A DNA stretch of 64,000 nucleotides, taken from Sphaerolaimus hirsutus. Its lineage: Eukaryota > Nematoda > Chromadorea > Monhysterida > Sphaerolaimidae. Every line of letters begins with the position of its first letter. Within the stretch, counting starts at the first letter, position 1. A model generated the notes under the pieces. That model saw only the letters and a program-made list of their open reading frames with translations, searched no databases and had not been told where the DNA came from. The DNA lies in assembly GCA_964036195.1 (NCBI GenBank), contig OZ038454.1, positions 19,454,315-19,518,314 on the forward strand, written 5' to 3'. Below, piece by piece: positions 1 through 11,740 of the stretch. Made by a program: the position numbers and the translations under genes.

Positions 1-159
1 AATAGCTCATGCAAAGCGTGCCGCACTAAATGATAGCGTGAACCCCTATGAACTGGGGGGGGTAAGGATTCTGTACTTACAGGACCCTACATCACCGCCC
101 TGAGCCAGAAATGCTGCGAATATGGGGGGGAGCGTGCTGAGGGAGCTATAAATCCCTCA

Positions 160-681
160 GTGTGGATCAAACAGTTAGAGGTAGCACTATATTCACTTTG
201 TATTCCAAAAAAGAAGTGGCCCTTGTGTCTGTCACTTCGCTTAAAAGGTGAACCCCTTAGGTGGTTGGCAGGGGTAGATGATGCAACTAGGGCTAATTAT
301 CAAGAGCTAAAAAGGCAATTTTTACTGACTTATGAGAACACAGAAGTGCAAATGCGGGCACGAGATGAACTTTCTCGCACAAAACAACTCAAAAGTCAAT
401 CTGTAAAGGAATTTTACCATATTTTAAGGGACATGCACGCATCTGCATTTGCACATCTGGATGAGATGACTAAAGAGCGTGATTTTCGCATACTGTTTGC
501 CAACAGTATATCCCCCCAATTGCAAATTTTTTATAGGACCCTATCGCCAGCTGAACAAAACCAACCATTTCATACTCTGCTGGAGCGCTTATCCACCTAT
601 GAAAGCCAAGTGACAGATACTTGTGCACCACTGTCATTTGAGGGTCGCCCTGTGGCCGTGTGGCCGGTTTGTGTTGAATAG
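160..681 (+). CDS. gag: Gag, capsid-like part (retrotransposon gag family)
   Basis: About 170 residues resemble the retrotransposon Gag capsid family: an early W..L motif, LKGEPLRWL, a QELKRQF segment, and SVKEFYHIL followed by an F..SISPQLQ block. This part would form the particle shell. The open frame uses a GTG at 160, which is not a likely start, so the true N-terminus is upstream or in a 5' exon; a possible acceptor (CTTACAG) lies at about 76-82. The frame stops at 679-681. The next part of Gag is in another frame from about 737. Joining CAA at 609 (donor GTGACAG) to GCA at 737 (acceptor AATCAG) is in phase. A ribosomal frameshift or a real lesion would also explain the change. Confidence 0.75.
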   Translation: MWIKQLEVALYSLCIPKKKWPLCLSLRLKGEPLRWLAGVDDATRANYQELKRQFLLTYENTEVQMRARDELSRTKQLKSQSVKEFYHILRDMHASAFAHLDEMTKERDFRILFANSISPQLQIFYRTLSPAEQNQPFHTLLERLSTYESQVTDTCAPLSFEGRPVAVWPVCVE

Positions 682-736
682 GCGGCGGTTTGAAAGGCGC
701 CCATATGGAGACCACGACAATGCCTCCACAAATCAG

Positions 737-1427
737 GCAAATGACCCCCTTAGTCAGCTGGAACGCCCGGCAGAAGTGTTGCAATCTGCGCGTACGGTCC
801 ATAAAAATGATGAAAATGAATTTGTCCCCAGGGGTGTGGACATAGCAAAAAAATTGGATGAAATTTCTGGCGAGATAAAAAAAGGCACCGAAAGGGTTGA
901 TAAATTAGAAGCCCAGTTTCGGGATGATGCCTCGGAAATGAGGCGGGCCATCTTAGAAGTAGGCCGAAAAGCGGCGGAAAATTCCACGCAGGTGCGTGGG
1001 ACAACTTTTCGCAGGGGGGGGGGAGGAAATCCAAATTTTCCAGGAAGTTCCCCAAGCCGAAACTTCCAAGGAAGTTCCCCTAATCGAAATTTTCAGAATA
1101 TGAACCCAGGTGGTCAAAATCAAAATTTAAATTCGAGCTTCACTTCAGCTCCCCCCAGTTCACCTAATTACGCCCAACAAAATTACCAAAACCAACAAAG
1201 CATGCGCGGCACCGGGTGGAACGCGCCATATCGCTCACAGGGGCCAGGTCCAAATACGGGCCAGGGTGCAGGTCCACCGCGCACATGCTATCAGTGCGGC
1301 CAAGTAGGTCACATTGCCCGTGCATGTACAGCCCCGCGCGCACAAAATAGGCAACCTGAGCGAGTGAATCATGTTTATCACTCTCTGTCAGCATTAGCCG
1401 CGGGGGTAACTTTTGAGGGTGACAAGG
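737..1427 (+). CDS. gag: Gag C-terminal part with CCHC zinc knuckle
   Basis: The frame open from 623 encodes a coiled-coil-like stretch (about 790-980, with heptads around ISGEIKKGTERVDKLEAQF), then Asn/Gln/Gly/Pro-rich repeats (NFPGSSPSRN / NFQGSSPNRN) and one nucleocapsid-type CCHC knuckle, C-x2-C-x4-H-x4-C, at about 1286-1327. The knuckle would bind genomic RNA. The frame runs without a stop into the unrecognised segment. Near 1,419-1,428 there are phase-1 GT sites that could be spliced to an acceptor at 2,510 (TTACTCAG). That intron would be 1,092 or 1,083 bp, again a multiple of three. Confidence 0.7.
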
Positions 1428-2510
1428 GTGAAGGGAACACCGTGGAACATTTGTTTTCCATTATTTCGGGGGGGTGCAAAAACTCTACAAAAATAGTATA
1501 CAGCACCAAATATGGCGCAAAGCGGCGCAAATGTTCTCATTTGGCCCTAAAGCCAAATGCTGTTGGGAATAGTGAGGAACAGGAACTAGAAAAAAATAAA
1601 AAAATAAAAAAATTGTTCCCTTCGCCCTCCAACCCACAGAGTGTGAAGCGGCCGCAGATGTCTGAAATAGGTGGCGCAATGCAGGTGGTCCCGTTGAAAT
1701 TGGACTCATTGCAGTTGGGCCCAATACGCACGGTCCCAACGGAGCGTGCAGGTGCGCAGAAAAGTGCAACCGCGGCGCCAGACGCGGTATGTGAAATTAC
1801 CTGCGGCAGCGAAAATTACTGCGCACAGGAAAATGTGAAAATAAGTGAAATTAATAAAGTAAAGGAAGGTAAATTTGTATTAGATCTATCCCTTTGCGCG
1901 AACCTGTCAACTAAAGCACAAGCAGAGAGGAATAATGACAAAGATAATGAAATTAGTCCAGTTGATAAAATTCAGTGTCGTGTTGACAAGTCCACGCAAT
2001 CGCCGGAAGGCAAAAAACGGGGATGCATCACGCCCAAAATTGTAAATATTTACGAAGTCCAAAATGAGAAAATGAATAAAAAAACAGCCAAAATAGGTGA
2101 AAGTCATGATACATTTGTGGATGGGGAAATACCAAGTCCGGGGGACTGCGCGAAAACAAGAAAATACCAGGTACATCATGGCGTTTGCGCCATAAAAAAG
2201 GGCCCACCCAAAGTAATGCTACCTGTGCGCACCGGTGATATGCGCACGCAAAAAATGCAGTCGCGGCACGGCGGCGGCGGCCGCGCGGCGCGTGAAATGA
2301 GGCGGCGGCCTAAGCAACCGCAAATGAATGGATCCACACAGCCGCCAGCTAACTTGTCTCGGGCGCGCTGCGAATACAATGGGGGGTGGAATTGCAGACA
2401 GATTTTATCTATCTCATATACCAGGTATTCTGGGCAAAGAATACCTGTGTTTCCCGCGATTGCGCTCTTATATAGCGCGCTGGGCATCTTAACTTATCAC
2501 TCTTACTCAG
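1428..2510 (+). other. Stop-free linker between zinc knuckle and exon block; probable long intron
   Basis: This kilobase is open in frame 2 but has low-complexity, Lys/Asn-rich coding potential with no recognisable domain. It ends in a good acceptor (CTTATCACTCTTACTCAG, 2493-2510). It could be a retained-intron part of the polyprotein or simply intron; I see no other feature in it. Confidence 0.45.
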
Positions 2511-5500
2511 GCTATCTTGAGAAGCATAAAATTGAAAAAAATATGGAATCAGGAAGGCCCCAGTCCCCGGACTTTTTCGAGCCGCGCCCTAATTCACCTG
2601 CAAATCCGATGCTGGATCAAATGATCCATGCAGTCGACCGCTTGTCGACTGTTGACGAAATAGTGCAGTCACTGGAAAATGCGCACCGCCCGCCACGCCT
2701 AGTGCCAGGTAAATGTACTGCTGCGTGTGAATTAAGTGGGTTTTGGAGGCGCTTAGGTAGGGCGCTGGGCCGGAAAATGTGTGGCGGAAAAGGGGTTGTT
2801 GCAAAAGTAAAGTTTTGTGGTAGCAATTTGTTCGGAAAGGAAAATGGAATAGATGCTAGTAGTATAAAAGAAATTAATAATAATAAATGTCACTTAAATC
2901 TAGGTCCTAAAATTATACATGAATTCTGGAGCGCACCTAAAAACAAGGAAAAATTCGGCGCAGGGTCCAGCGACATGGCCACGGCCTGGGACAACAGCGC
3001 GGCCGAAATACTGGCCAACCTGTTCGACGACGCCTCGCCCGAGGTGTTCGCCGAGTACCAGCGCGGGCGCGCGTTGGTCACGCCCGAGCCCGGCGTGCCC
3101 CAGCCCGAGCTCGGCATGCCCGAGCCCGACACGGACGCCGGCGGCGCCTGGAGCGGCATGTACGAACCCATGTCGCCCGACCAAACGGACGAGGCGCGTG
3201 TGTCAGTCACGCACGTGCAGACGCCCGCGGCGTCAGAGATGGCTGTGCCGGTGACGGCGGAGCCGACCACAGGGACAGGTGTGCATGGATACATGCCACA
3301 GCAGCTGTATGCGGGCGAGATGGGTAAGTACAGCGTAGCAAATAAAATTGTACGAAAACTTTCGGGGGAAGGTGAGTATTGTTGTAAGAGCGAAAGCATG
3401 ATGAAAGACAAGAAAATACATATAAAATCAAATTTTGATAAGAAATTGCATGTGAAGGCAAATTTTGATAAGAAATTGCACATGAGGGGAGAGGCTGGCA
3501 AAAAAATGCACTTTGAAAGAAATTTTGAAGTGAGAATTGATTGCAAAAAGGTGTCCCTTATACATGAACTGACTTTTACAGGGCCGGTGTCCAGCGACAT
3601 GCCGATGCCCGGGCGCACGCTCGAAGGGTATCCTACCCAGGGTACGTGCACTTCTTGTTGCGGCCCTAGCTCGACGCAAAATTCGGTTGCAAGATGTAGT
3701 GCACGTGTAGGTATTGACGTTGCGGGCACGTGCTACATCGTGGCGCCGGACGTAGGGCGACGCGTGGGGCGGCAAGCCGAGGGCGCCGCACCGGCACAGG
3801 CTGGAGGTGAGTTCCGAACGCTGCTTTATGAAAACCTTTGGCTTCATAAGGCACGTCTTGGACTCTCAGATCCAGACAGCGGCGACACGGCGCAGGCGGG
3901 GCTGGATGAGCCCGCCTCATTGGCAAAGAGGGTCAGATCGGCGCCGACAGATGCTGCGGGCATTCCCCGACTACTTCCGGGCAGGAGGAAGAGCACCAGG
4001 CCGAAGAGGGCGACCCGCCCGCCCCGCCAGTACATGTCCGCCGAGTCGGGCAGCAAGTCAATCGCAGAGAACATGCCGCTCAAGGCCAAAAGTAAGCCAT
4101 TTTGGAAGTCTGCATTTGTTTTGGACACATTTGAAAAGGTGAAATTGGCTGTTGGAAAAGTAGGGTGTCTAAATAAGGGAATTTCAGAAATAAATTACTC
4201 AAAAGTTTACGGGGAAGATTTTCCGCCACGAATGGCTTACTTTTGCGCCCATGCAAATTCTGGAAACGAGTGTTAAGGGGGCACAGATAAAGCGGCTAAA
4301 TAATTACAAAAATGCCATGAATTTACGCCCCATTGACCACAATAGACGGGCCCACGTGAATAGGACACGTTTTGCATTTCTTACCACAATCTTATCGGGG
4401 CAGATCTCTAGACGTAGCGCGGCGCGTTTTCGCGGACACGTGCATGCTATTCATGGCGCGCAGACGCGGCAATCTGCGTGCAATAGAAAACTAATAAATA
4501 AATATCCAAGTGAAATGACTCATGAAGGTTTATTGCACGTTGATCACCGGGAAATAGCGTTGGGCAAGCGCCAAAATTTAGTACACATTCTAATACTGTC
4601 AAATGAATGGCCTAAATACAATGAAATAGTTTTTACGGTGACTCACAAACGATGGAAAAGGGGGGCATACCTAGGGGGGTGCAAAATCTGCAAAAAAGAA
4701 AATACACAGCCAGTGAACATTGCTAAGTTATGTCGCGGGGGCCCACTTAGTCATTTATGGTACCCTGTGCAAATATGTTACGCAAAAATGCCCTCAAAGG
4801 GAGTGGTAAATGCGTGTGAGAGAGAAAAATGCCTATACAAGTTTATACATAGCTCGTTAGGCGAGAGATGGCGCCGGTTTTACAGGAAATTTGGCAAAAT
4901 AAATAGAAAATACAAACTATTCAAGGCGCAAAAGTGTTGTGTAGCAAAGGCGAGTTTGTTAGATGAAATAAATAAATACCGCGCATATGTAAATCCGTTA
5001 AGTGATAAAGAAAGCAAAATTGCAAAAGTAAAGTGTCATTTTTCCTACTTGAAATATGATAAAATAAAATGCAAGCTAAATGCCAGTAACCCAAAAACCC
5101 CTCCCAAAAACGCCAACTCAGAAGGTGCCTGGCTTTCCAGGCAAGCGCAAGAGCAGCGGGTCGTCGTCGACCGCCAGCAGCAGCGGCATGCGCCGCGACA
5201 CCAGCAAGAGCAGCGGCCCATCCGCGCACCCGATTTCGGACGCGATCGCCGCCGGGCTTGGCGGAGAGCCAGAAGTGATGTCGCGCCGCCTGCGAGCCGA
5301 AATGATTGCGACAGCTGCAGGTACAAGAGTGATTATTGTCGACTATCGCTACGATGTGCGTGTGGTGTTGCCATAAATGGGCACAGTGCCAAGCCGCAGG
5401 TTCTGATAAAAGAAATTATGAAAGGGAAGCTGAACCGGGGAAGTGCATGTTATCTTATGAATTGCGGGGGAGGAGAATTGAGGTCAACTAATGGGGAGAA

Positions 5501-8450
5501 AGTTTCAAACAAATGTTTGGAAAGCAATTGAAGTTTGATAAGATAAAATCATGGCCAGGGGTAAGACTTGGTGCAAAAAAGAGGAATGAAACCGGAAATG
5601 TAGGGGTTCTGTCGGCTTGGCACGTCCCATTTAGGCGACAGCCATTAATGGCAACTCGTGGGGATAGTTACCTGGGGTCTTGGTACTGTATAGTGACATT
5701 ATGGGGGTCAGGGAGCAGATTCGTGAAATTCCTTCGCTCAGGTAACTATTTTGAGGTAGGTAAAGTGCCTTTCATGAGGATAATTTTCGCTATGAATAAA
5801 ATGGGAGCAAATGATGATGGGGTTTGCTTACGGTGTCTCTTACTAACATCTGAAACAAACTCAAAGTCCCCAAAACAGCGCGCTAACCCATACATGTTTT
5901 ATGGCAATTTGTCCTGTCCAAAAAAATGTCCAAAGAAAACCGAAGTCCACGAAATGGGGCGGTCGTTCGAAGTCGGGGTCGAGAACGGCGTCCTGGCAGT
6001 GTCCGGCGAGGCACACACGCCAGCCAGATGTCTGAAAAGAAAGTATGGATATTTGGGAATGAAAACGTTCTGTCCGGGTACTTTTGAAACGGTGCCCCCT
6101 GAAACTTCAAGCACCCAAGCTCCTTTCCAATCCAAAATGGCACACACTTACAAAAAATGGCTCGCAATGACGACCGGGTGCCAGTTCAGCTGCTACTCAC
6201 CTTTTGCTCATCATTTCCAAGTAATCGGCACAAGCGGCGGTCGAGGTATACTGCACTGTCGCAAGTGTCGCAGTTTCGATCGTTTTCCAACGACGCAAGT
6301 TCTCGGTTTCAGGGCCGAGAATGATTATCAATCTATTTTGGAACCTCGCCAAAACAGCGCGGAGGTGACACTTGTGCCAAGTGTCCGGCAGGTGACCAGC
6401 CGAGAACCTGCGACGTTGGGAAACAGGTGGACTCAAAATAGCGCTGTAAATGGAAAAATGGGAGTGTTTTGGATTATTGTCTCGTTGGTAAATAGGCCCC
6501 CCATGACTTCTCACTTGACTCCTCAAAACACCGAAGAACATAAAAATTTCGGTGAAACTTTAGCGAATAGGGGCCGAGGTACACAGTTGTACTTAGGCCG
6601 GGTTTGGCCTACACACTCGTGCATACGGCCGGAAAATAATCTGCACCAATGTATATTTGTTGAAAAGGATGTCCATGAGGATCTCCTTTATGTGAAAACA
6701 GGGTGTCCAGTGAAATCTGACAGTTTTGTATGCGACTTTGCATGTGTGAGCAAAATTAGATGTTCGGGAAAGTTTTTTTTGTATTTTACATTCGGTCCCG
6801 CTGGACATCGGGAAACCCCCTGGACATCCTCTTCGCTGAGTTTCTTTCGAGTGGCTAGTGAGATGGAGATTTTCGTGAAAACAGCTTCTGCACTTACAGA
6901 CAAGTCTGCCGAGCCGTCAGAACTTGCCTCGAGCACAGGAGAAATACAGCATGAGGAGCCTATTGCTGAGGAAACTGTTGATGCCCTGGACGTGGAGCCT
7001 CCGCCCAATGAAGAAGGGCCCAGGATCAAGATGAGGGACACGCCTGGGAGGCACCCAGCTGTCCCACGGCCGATGAGCATGGCGCCACAGCGGGTCGACT
7101 CAAGTAATGTCCCGTTCAATTTGAATTACGAGATGGAATACGGACACCACCATGGTGAGTACATGACGGAAGCTGGGTCTAGGTCGGTAGAGGTGTTACC
7201 TGAGTGGAGGGGTTCAGTTGACGAAGTTAGTAAATTACAATTGTTTAAAATGACCCTTTTATCCGATCACGGGGTGTTCTTGAGGCAAAAAGTAAGTAAA
7301 ATAAGGGGTTCTCATGTAGCTAGAGGGGAAAGAAAGGGAAAGTTGTTTCGCAAAGTTTATGCTTCACGCGCAGCGGTGCGGGTCCCGCATCGACCGGTGC
7401 CAGTCACCAATTTGGTGTTCGACGCCCCGGTCCCGATTTTTCGCCATGTGGTGGGCCTCCCTCTGGAGTACTATCAAGCCACATATTTCCCATTGGCATG
7501 CATGCTGGGCGGGTGTGGCACCGACAGAATCACCTTGGCGTCGGGCGACATTGACCTGACAATCCCCCATCTGCCAGAGGAGCCGCTACCTTTCAAGGAC
7601 TTTTCCGTCAATTTTGTCAACTCAAAGCACCGGCTGTGCCACATTACTGGCGCCGATTGCTATTGGTGGGGAGTGAATTTGATGGTGGCCTCAGCCATGG
7701 GGAATGACCATTTGATTAGAGGTGAGTATCAGGAAGAAAAGCATACAACTATATGTGAGATTTGTGGGTGGATAAATAGTAGGAAGTCATTCCCAAATAT
7801 TTCAGACTTGCTGCTGCGCCCGCCCATGGTGTTGGGGCGCATTCCCATGGTGTGCACTGAGCACCAGTACTTCTTTCTGGTGAGACCGACAGACATCCTC
7901 AACAAGACGCCGGGGTCCGGCGTGATGTGCTTCACGTATTTGGACTGTGTGGAGCACTTAACCATGTGTCACACCTTGAAAATGACGCCTGTGACAGTCA
8001 CAGCGGCCGTGGAGGCGCTGAACGGTGAGTATTCAAATATGGAGTTGTCCACTGACCTAGGTAGGGAATTTGGCACTTTGCCAGATATCACCAGTGTTTT
8101 CTTTTCCTTTCCAGCTGTTCTAAAGAGTGAAATTGTACCCAAGAGTGTGTCCAAGTTGGTGTTGAGGGACAGTATTGAGAAGTGTGCCCACAACATGGCA
8201 CTGGCGTTGCGTTGGCGGGTGGCCCGCGCAATTTCCATTGCCATTTACAACAGGTATCCAGTCAGCACACACAGAATGACATTTGGGGTGAGCGTTGAGC
8301 AATTAAAGGTCATTGCCACAGAGAATAAGGTGCTGAGGGTGGTCAACTTGCCGGATGGTGACAAATTTGCCCTAAAGTCCCGGCAGATGGCATATGTGGA
8401 CCCGCTTTTGTTTGACCCGCAGTTCAAACAAAGGGCGGCGGGCCAGGAAA
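2511..8450 (+). CDS. Unrecognised multi-exon protein between gag and env of the retroelement
   Basis: Exons inferred from splice sites and phase: 2511-2708, 2964-3323, 3582-3641, 3756-3806, 3870-4091, 5141-5320, 6900-7154, 7374-7721, 7806-8024 and 8115 onward. Every junction is phase 1 (G|GT...AG|NN). An internal ATG at 2543 could start the protein. The N-terminal half is acidic and Pro-rich (VTPEPGVPQPELGMPEP), then basic and Ser-rich (KRKSSGSSSTASSSG), and looks disordered. The C-terminal half from 7,374 is hydrophobic and Cys/Trp-containing and looks globular. I recognise no family. Disordered acidic protein, then globular protein, then glycoprotein resembles the P-M-G order of mononegaviruses, but that is only an analogy. 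The exon at 5141-5320 is read in a frame different from the long unspliced ORF, which supports splicing. Confidence 0.6.
2709..8114 (+). other. Seven short phase-1 introns, all multiples of three and stop-free, plus two long ones
   Basis: Short introns: 2709-2963 (255 bp), 3324-3581 (258), 3642-3755 (114), 3807-3869 (63), 7155-7373 (219), 7722-7805 (84), 8025-8114 (90). Donors are GTAAAT, GTAAGT, GTACGT and four times GTGAGT. Acceptors include TTTTACAG, GACTCTCAG, ATATTTCAG and CTTTCCAG. All are phase 1, all are 3n long, and none has a stop in the frame of the flanking exons. Two long introns, 4092-5140 (1,049 bp) and 5321-6899 (1,579 bp), are not 3n one by one but sum to 3n. The frame changes of the unspliced ORF lie inside them. 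Both long introns look featureless apart from GC-rich patches near 5,930-6,030. Confidence 0.65.
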
Positions 8451-8488
8451 ATTTGGTTGGTTTGGCGTATGTTTTGCTTTTATTAGGT

Positions 8489-10645
8489 ATGTGGAAGGTG
8501 AGAAGTAGGGCGATCTGGTTCGTGTTACTCTTGTCATTTGTGACATGTGTAGGGGCTGAACCCCCCTTGCTGCAAGTCTGTCCCAAACCAACTGGGGCAT
8601 GGTATCTAGATTTACCCGAAATACCCACGTGTAATTTGTATAGCTCCACTTTGTTCGGCGAGTCACAGTTGTCACCAGTATATGACGTGTCTGTGACAGT
8701 GTATGCACATAGACGTCGCCCAGTTTCCGCCAACGCTACCTTTTGTCAAGCTAGAAGGCATGAAGTAACTACATGTACTAATGCCTTGTTTTCACATTAC
8801 ATCTACGAGTATCATGACAGTTATGTGCAAATGTCGATTGAGAACTGCGCTGAGATGTATCATGCAGTGTTGTCTGGTGACCTACAGTCACGAGGGATAA
8901 AACAAATAGAACCGATGGTGTGGTCAACTATGCATAGTATTGATTTGCAGTTCCCCACCTGGAACGATTGCTTCACTCAGCATGTCGACAACTTTGTGAT
9001 GACTAAAGGAACAGTATCGACATTTGACAATCAACGGCTCATTACTGATTTAGACTCTGCACCCACATGCAGCCCAGCTGCGGGGCGATGCACAAGTAGC
9101 AGGGGTGTATTATTTTGGGAACCGTCAACGCTGGCGCCTGCATCGTGTCCATTTGAGCTTGTAGGAAGTTTCCCAGGGAAAAGACAAAACGAAACAGTGA
9201 TTTTAATTCATGAACAGAGCGCTTTCACAATTAAGGGAGGTCCTGTGCACATTCAGTGCTTGGATCCGGCGGTATACCTAACTGATCAAGGTCCCTTATT
9301 GGCAATTTTACAAATAGATAACTCATCTACCGAGAGTATGTGCCAAATAATGTTTAAGAAGAAATGTGCGTCAACCATAAGAATGACTTTTGCCGAGTTT
9401 TGGAGTGAAAATTTAACACCGAATGCCGCTACGCAGCACCAATTCATTTACCAGGTACTTACGCAACAAGCGCACCAGAATTTCGAAACATTACGTCACC
9501 AAATATGTGTATTGGCGCGAAGTAATGCCTTGATGGTCAGGGCATTAGCGCACATCTCACCAGTAGCCGCGGCACGTTTGCTATTAGCTGATGAAAACAT
9601 TAATGCTGAATACACTGGTGATGTATTGTCTGTCACGGCTTGTCACCAGGTACAGCCTGACCGAATTTACATGTCACACAGGGTGAATGATACCTGTTAT
9701 GACATGATGCCCGTCCGTGTGCATGGGAAATTGTTATTTAAGATACCAGGAACACTTGATTTAGTGGAACATGCAAATCAAATTCCATGTTCTCAACTGC
9801 AGTCGCCAGTGTTCAAGACAAACAATGGGACCTATTTAGCGTTAACAGATGGTAATATGGTTAAGGTTCGCATGCATCAAATACCTGCATTCGTGAACCC
9901 GAAATTTTTGACAGATGGAATTAGATTTAATAGGACACTCATTAGGCCTGGAATGGCAATGGAAAATGCGATGATTTATGCTAATGTGCGCAGTTTGCAC
10001 ATGCGTCAAGCCGAAGCTAGGGAGAAATTAGATAGACTGATTCATTACACCAGTCTGTTTTCAATTGATAGCGCTCATACAGCCAGCATGTTGCATGGAC
10101 AGGGTCTAGAACACATGGTCACGCATGCTGGCGAGCTACTATTAAATGCGTCAGGGCGTGTCATCGACCATGAGTTTGATTTAGTGCACATGATAACTAC
10201 TAGTGCAGTGCCGAAAGCAATAAGGGGACCTATGCAACTAATTCTGAACATTCTGTGGATAATTTTTGTGACAGCCATTTTGTTGGCAATCATTTATGCA
10301 TGCGTACGCTATGAGTGGTTTAGAGCAGCAGTTATTTCTGCGTGCAAGTGGCCCTTTGTGATGATTAAGTCTTTTGCGACATGGTGTATTCATCAATACA
10401 ACATACATGTGAGGAATGCTAGGTGGAGGATGAGTCGACAAAACGATGAAAGTGCTGACAGGTTACAATTGCCGAGGCCAGATACTCTTGACTTGCCTCC
10501 AAGGCAGGCAGGAATTAGTGGAATTGCGGGAAATAGAATTCGTATACCCAGAATACGTTTAGGACCACAGTTGTTGCGCACGTTGCATGAAACACGCGCT
10601 GCAAATGACGCAGATGAGGCAGTTGATCCTCAAGTACTTGGTTCC
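8489..10645 (+). CDS. env: Envelope-like transmembrane glycoprotein
   Basis: The ATG at 8489 begins a signal peptide (hydrophobic core AIWFVLLLSFVTCVG), followed by about 580 residues of Cys-rich ectodomain with several N-x-S/T sites. A transmembrane helix follows at about 10,236-10,305 (LILNILWIIFVTAILLAIIY), then a basic cytoplasmic tail. This is the layout of a type I viral fusion glycoprotein. The pattern recalls glycoproteins captured from negative-strand RNA viruses (chuvirus-type) by other retroelements, but I cannot prove that family by eye. There is no stop before or after it: the reading frame continues from the upstream segment and into the protease. Release would need proteolysis, splicing or an internal start. 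Its place upstream of protease and RT is atypical. Confidence 0.7.
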
Positions 10646-11400
10646 ATGCGCGCACGACTTCCCAGGCAAGTGTCATTTCTAGTGTTGTTGACACTTCTGT
10701 CGTTATTCACGCCAGCACACTGCTTCCAGACAGAAGAGAGTGACTGGTTTGGATCACTAGCTAAATTTGCAGTGACGCATTGCTGGAAAATTGCAGCTTT
10801 CGCGTGCACAATGCTTGTTGTGATGGTGAGTAGGGCGTTAGACAACAAGCCAGTTCAAGCAGAGAAAATCACGCCGCCAGTGTCCGAGTGGAGTCATTTC
10901 GAAGGCAGAATGAATACCACCCTGCGGAGGGCAAGTGACCAGTGGTCATCGTCTAAGAGGGGAAGTGTCCAGCGGTCATTTTCAGAGAAAAGGAATGCCC
11001 AGTGGTCATTCTCAAAGGAAGTGAGTGACCAGTGGTCTTTAGAGGAAGCTGGTGTAGGTGTGTTTGAACCACACCCAGAGTTTAGTTTGCGTTCCAAGGC
11101 AATAAAGTGCACGGCAACTTTATTAAGTTATTTTTTCTTTACTGAAACCACGGAGCCGGTGTTAGAGCAAAACATGAATCTATGGGGAAAACTGGAGGGT
11201 GAGACATGGTTACAGAAATTGGACAGGGTGAGGGGCCTGTTACTGCAGAGAAAAGGACGTAGGAATGTGAAGAAACATAGAGTCACCAAAATCACAAGTA
11301 CTGTATGCTCTAGAGGGCGTGTCAATGAATGGCACTGGCGGATGCACATGATTTTCGCCACTACGTGCATTCATCAATTAAATTCCTTGCCAACGAGTTG
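10646..11400 (+). CDS. Second signal-anchor segment and decapeptide repeat linker
   Basis: An ATG at 10646 precedes another signal-like stretch (VSFLVLLTLLSLFTPAHCF). A second hydrophobic helix ends near 10,830 (IAAFACTMLVVMV). It could be a small membrane protein or an internal env subunit. From about 10,930 to 11,045 there are four imperfect repeats of about ten residues built on S-x-Q/R-W/R-S (DNA core AGTGACCAGTGGTC). The function is unknown. The frame continues without a stop into the protease. Confidence 0.45.
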
Positions 11401-11409
11401 TAGGCTGGC

Positions 11410-11740
11410 GTCTACTGGTACAGGGGTGGTGTTAGGTGCAAATGGCATGATAAAAGATGTCGAAGTGCATTGTATCATTGACACAGGAGCGTCCATGTCA
11501 TGCTTTAATAAACGATTAATTGACAGGCTGAAAATTCCATACAAAAGCACACAGATAACCATCACGGTGGCAGACGGAGCTGACATGGTGCCATTGGGTA
11601 CATGTGACATTCAGCTCGCTATAGACGGCACATTGTTTAATGTGCACGCATTAGTTTTGGAGGGAATCACCAGTGATATATACATTGGCTTCAAAACTTT
11701 GAAACAATGGGGCGACTTCCAAGTCACCTTTTATCGTAAC
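11410..11740 (+). CDS. pol: Retroviral-type aspartic protease domain
   Basis: The active-site motif IIDTGAS lies at 11,474-11,494 (DTGA at 11480-11491), followed by the hydrophobic flap region and a later GFKTLKQWG that fits the second conserved strand of retropepsins. The enzyme would act as a homodimer to cut the polyprotein. It sits in the same frame as env and RT. The N-terminal boundary is arbitrary because the frame is continuous. Confidence 0.8.

Noticed and set aside
2890-3729. 279-codon minus-strand ORF
   Set aside because: Mirror of the GC-rich plus-strand exons and introns of the retroelement; no domain and no splice context.
4251-5531. 426-codon plus-strand ORF
   Set aside because: It lies across a predicted intron and an exon that is better read in another frame; its composition is Lys/Arg-rich and shows no domain. 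Treated as part of the stop-poor unspliced frame.
5513-6860. N-terminal 450 codons of the long frame as a separate protein
   Set aside because: No recognisable domain and good acceptor at 6,899; most likely intron that happens to be open.
8025-8114. Treating the env upstream region as one unspliced domain
   Set aside because: The GTGAGT donor and CTTTTCCTTTCCAG acceptor are too good to ignore, and removal keeps phase.
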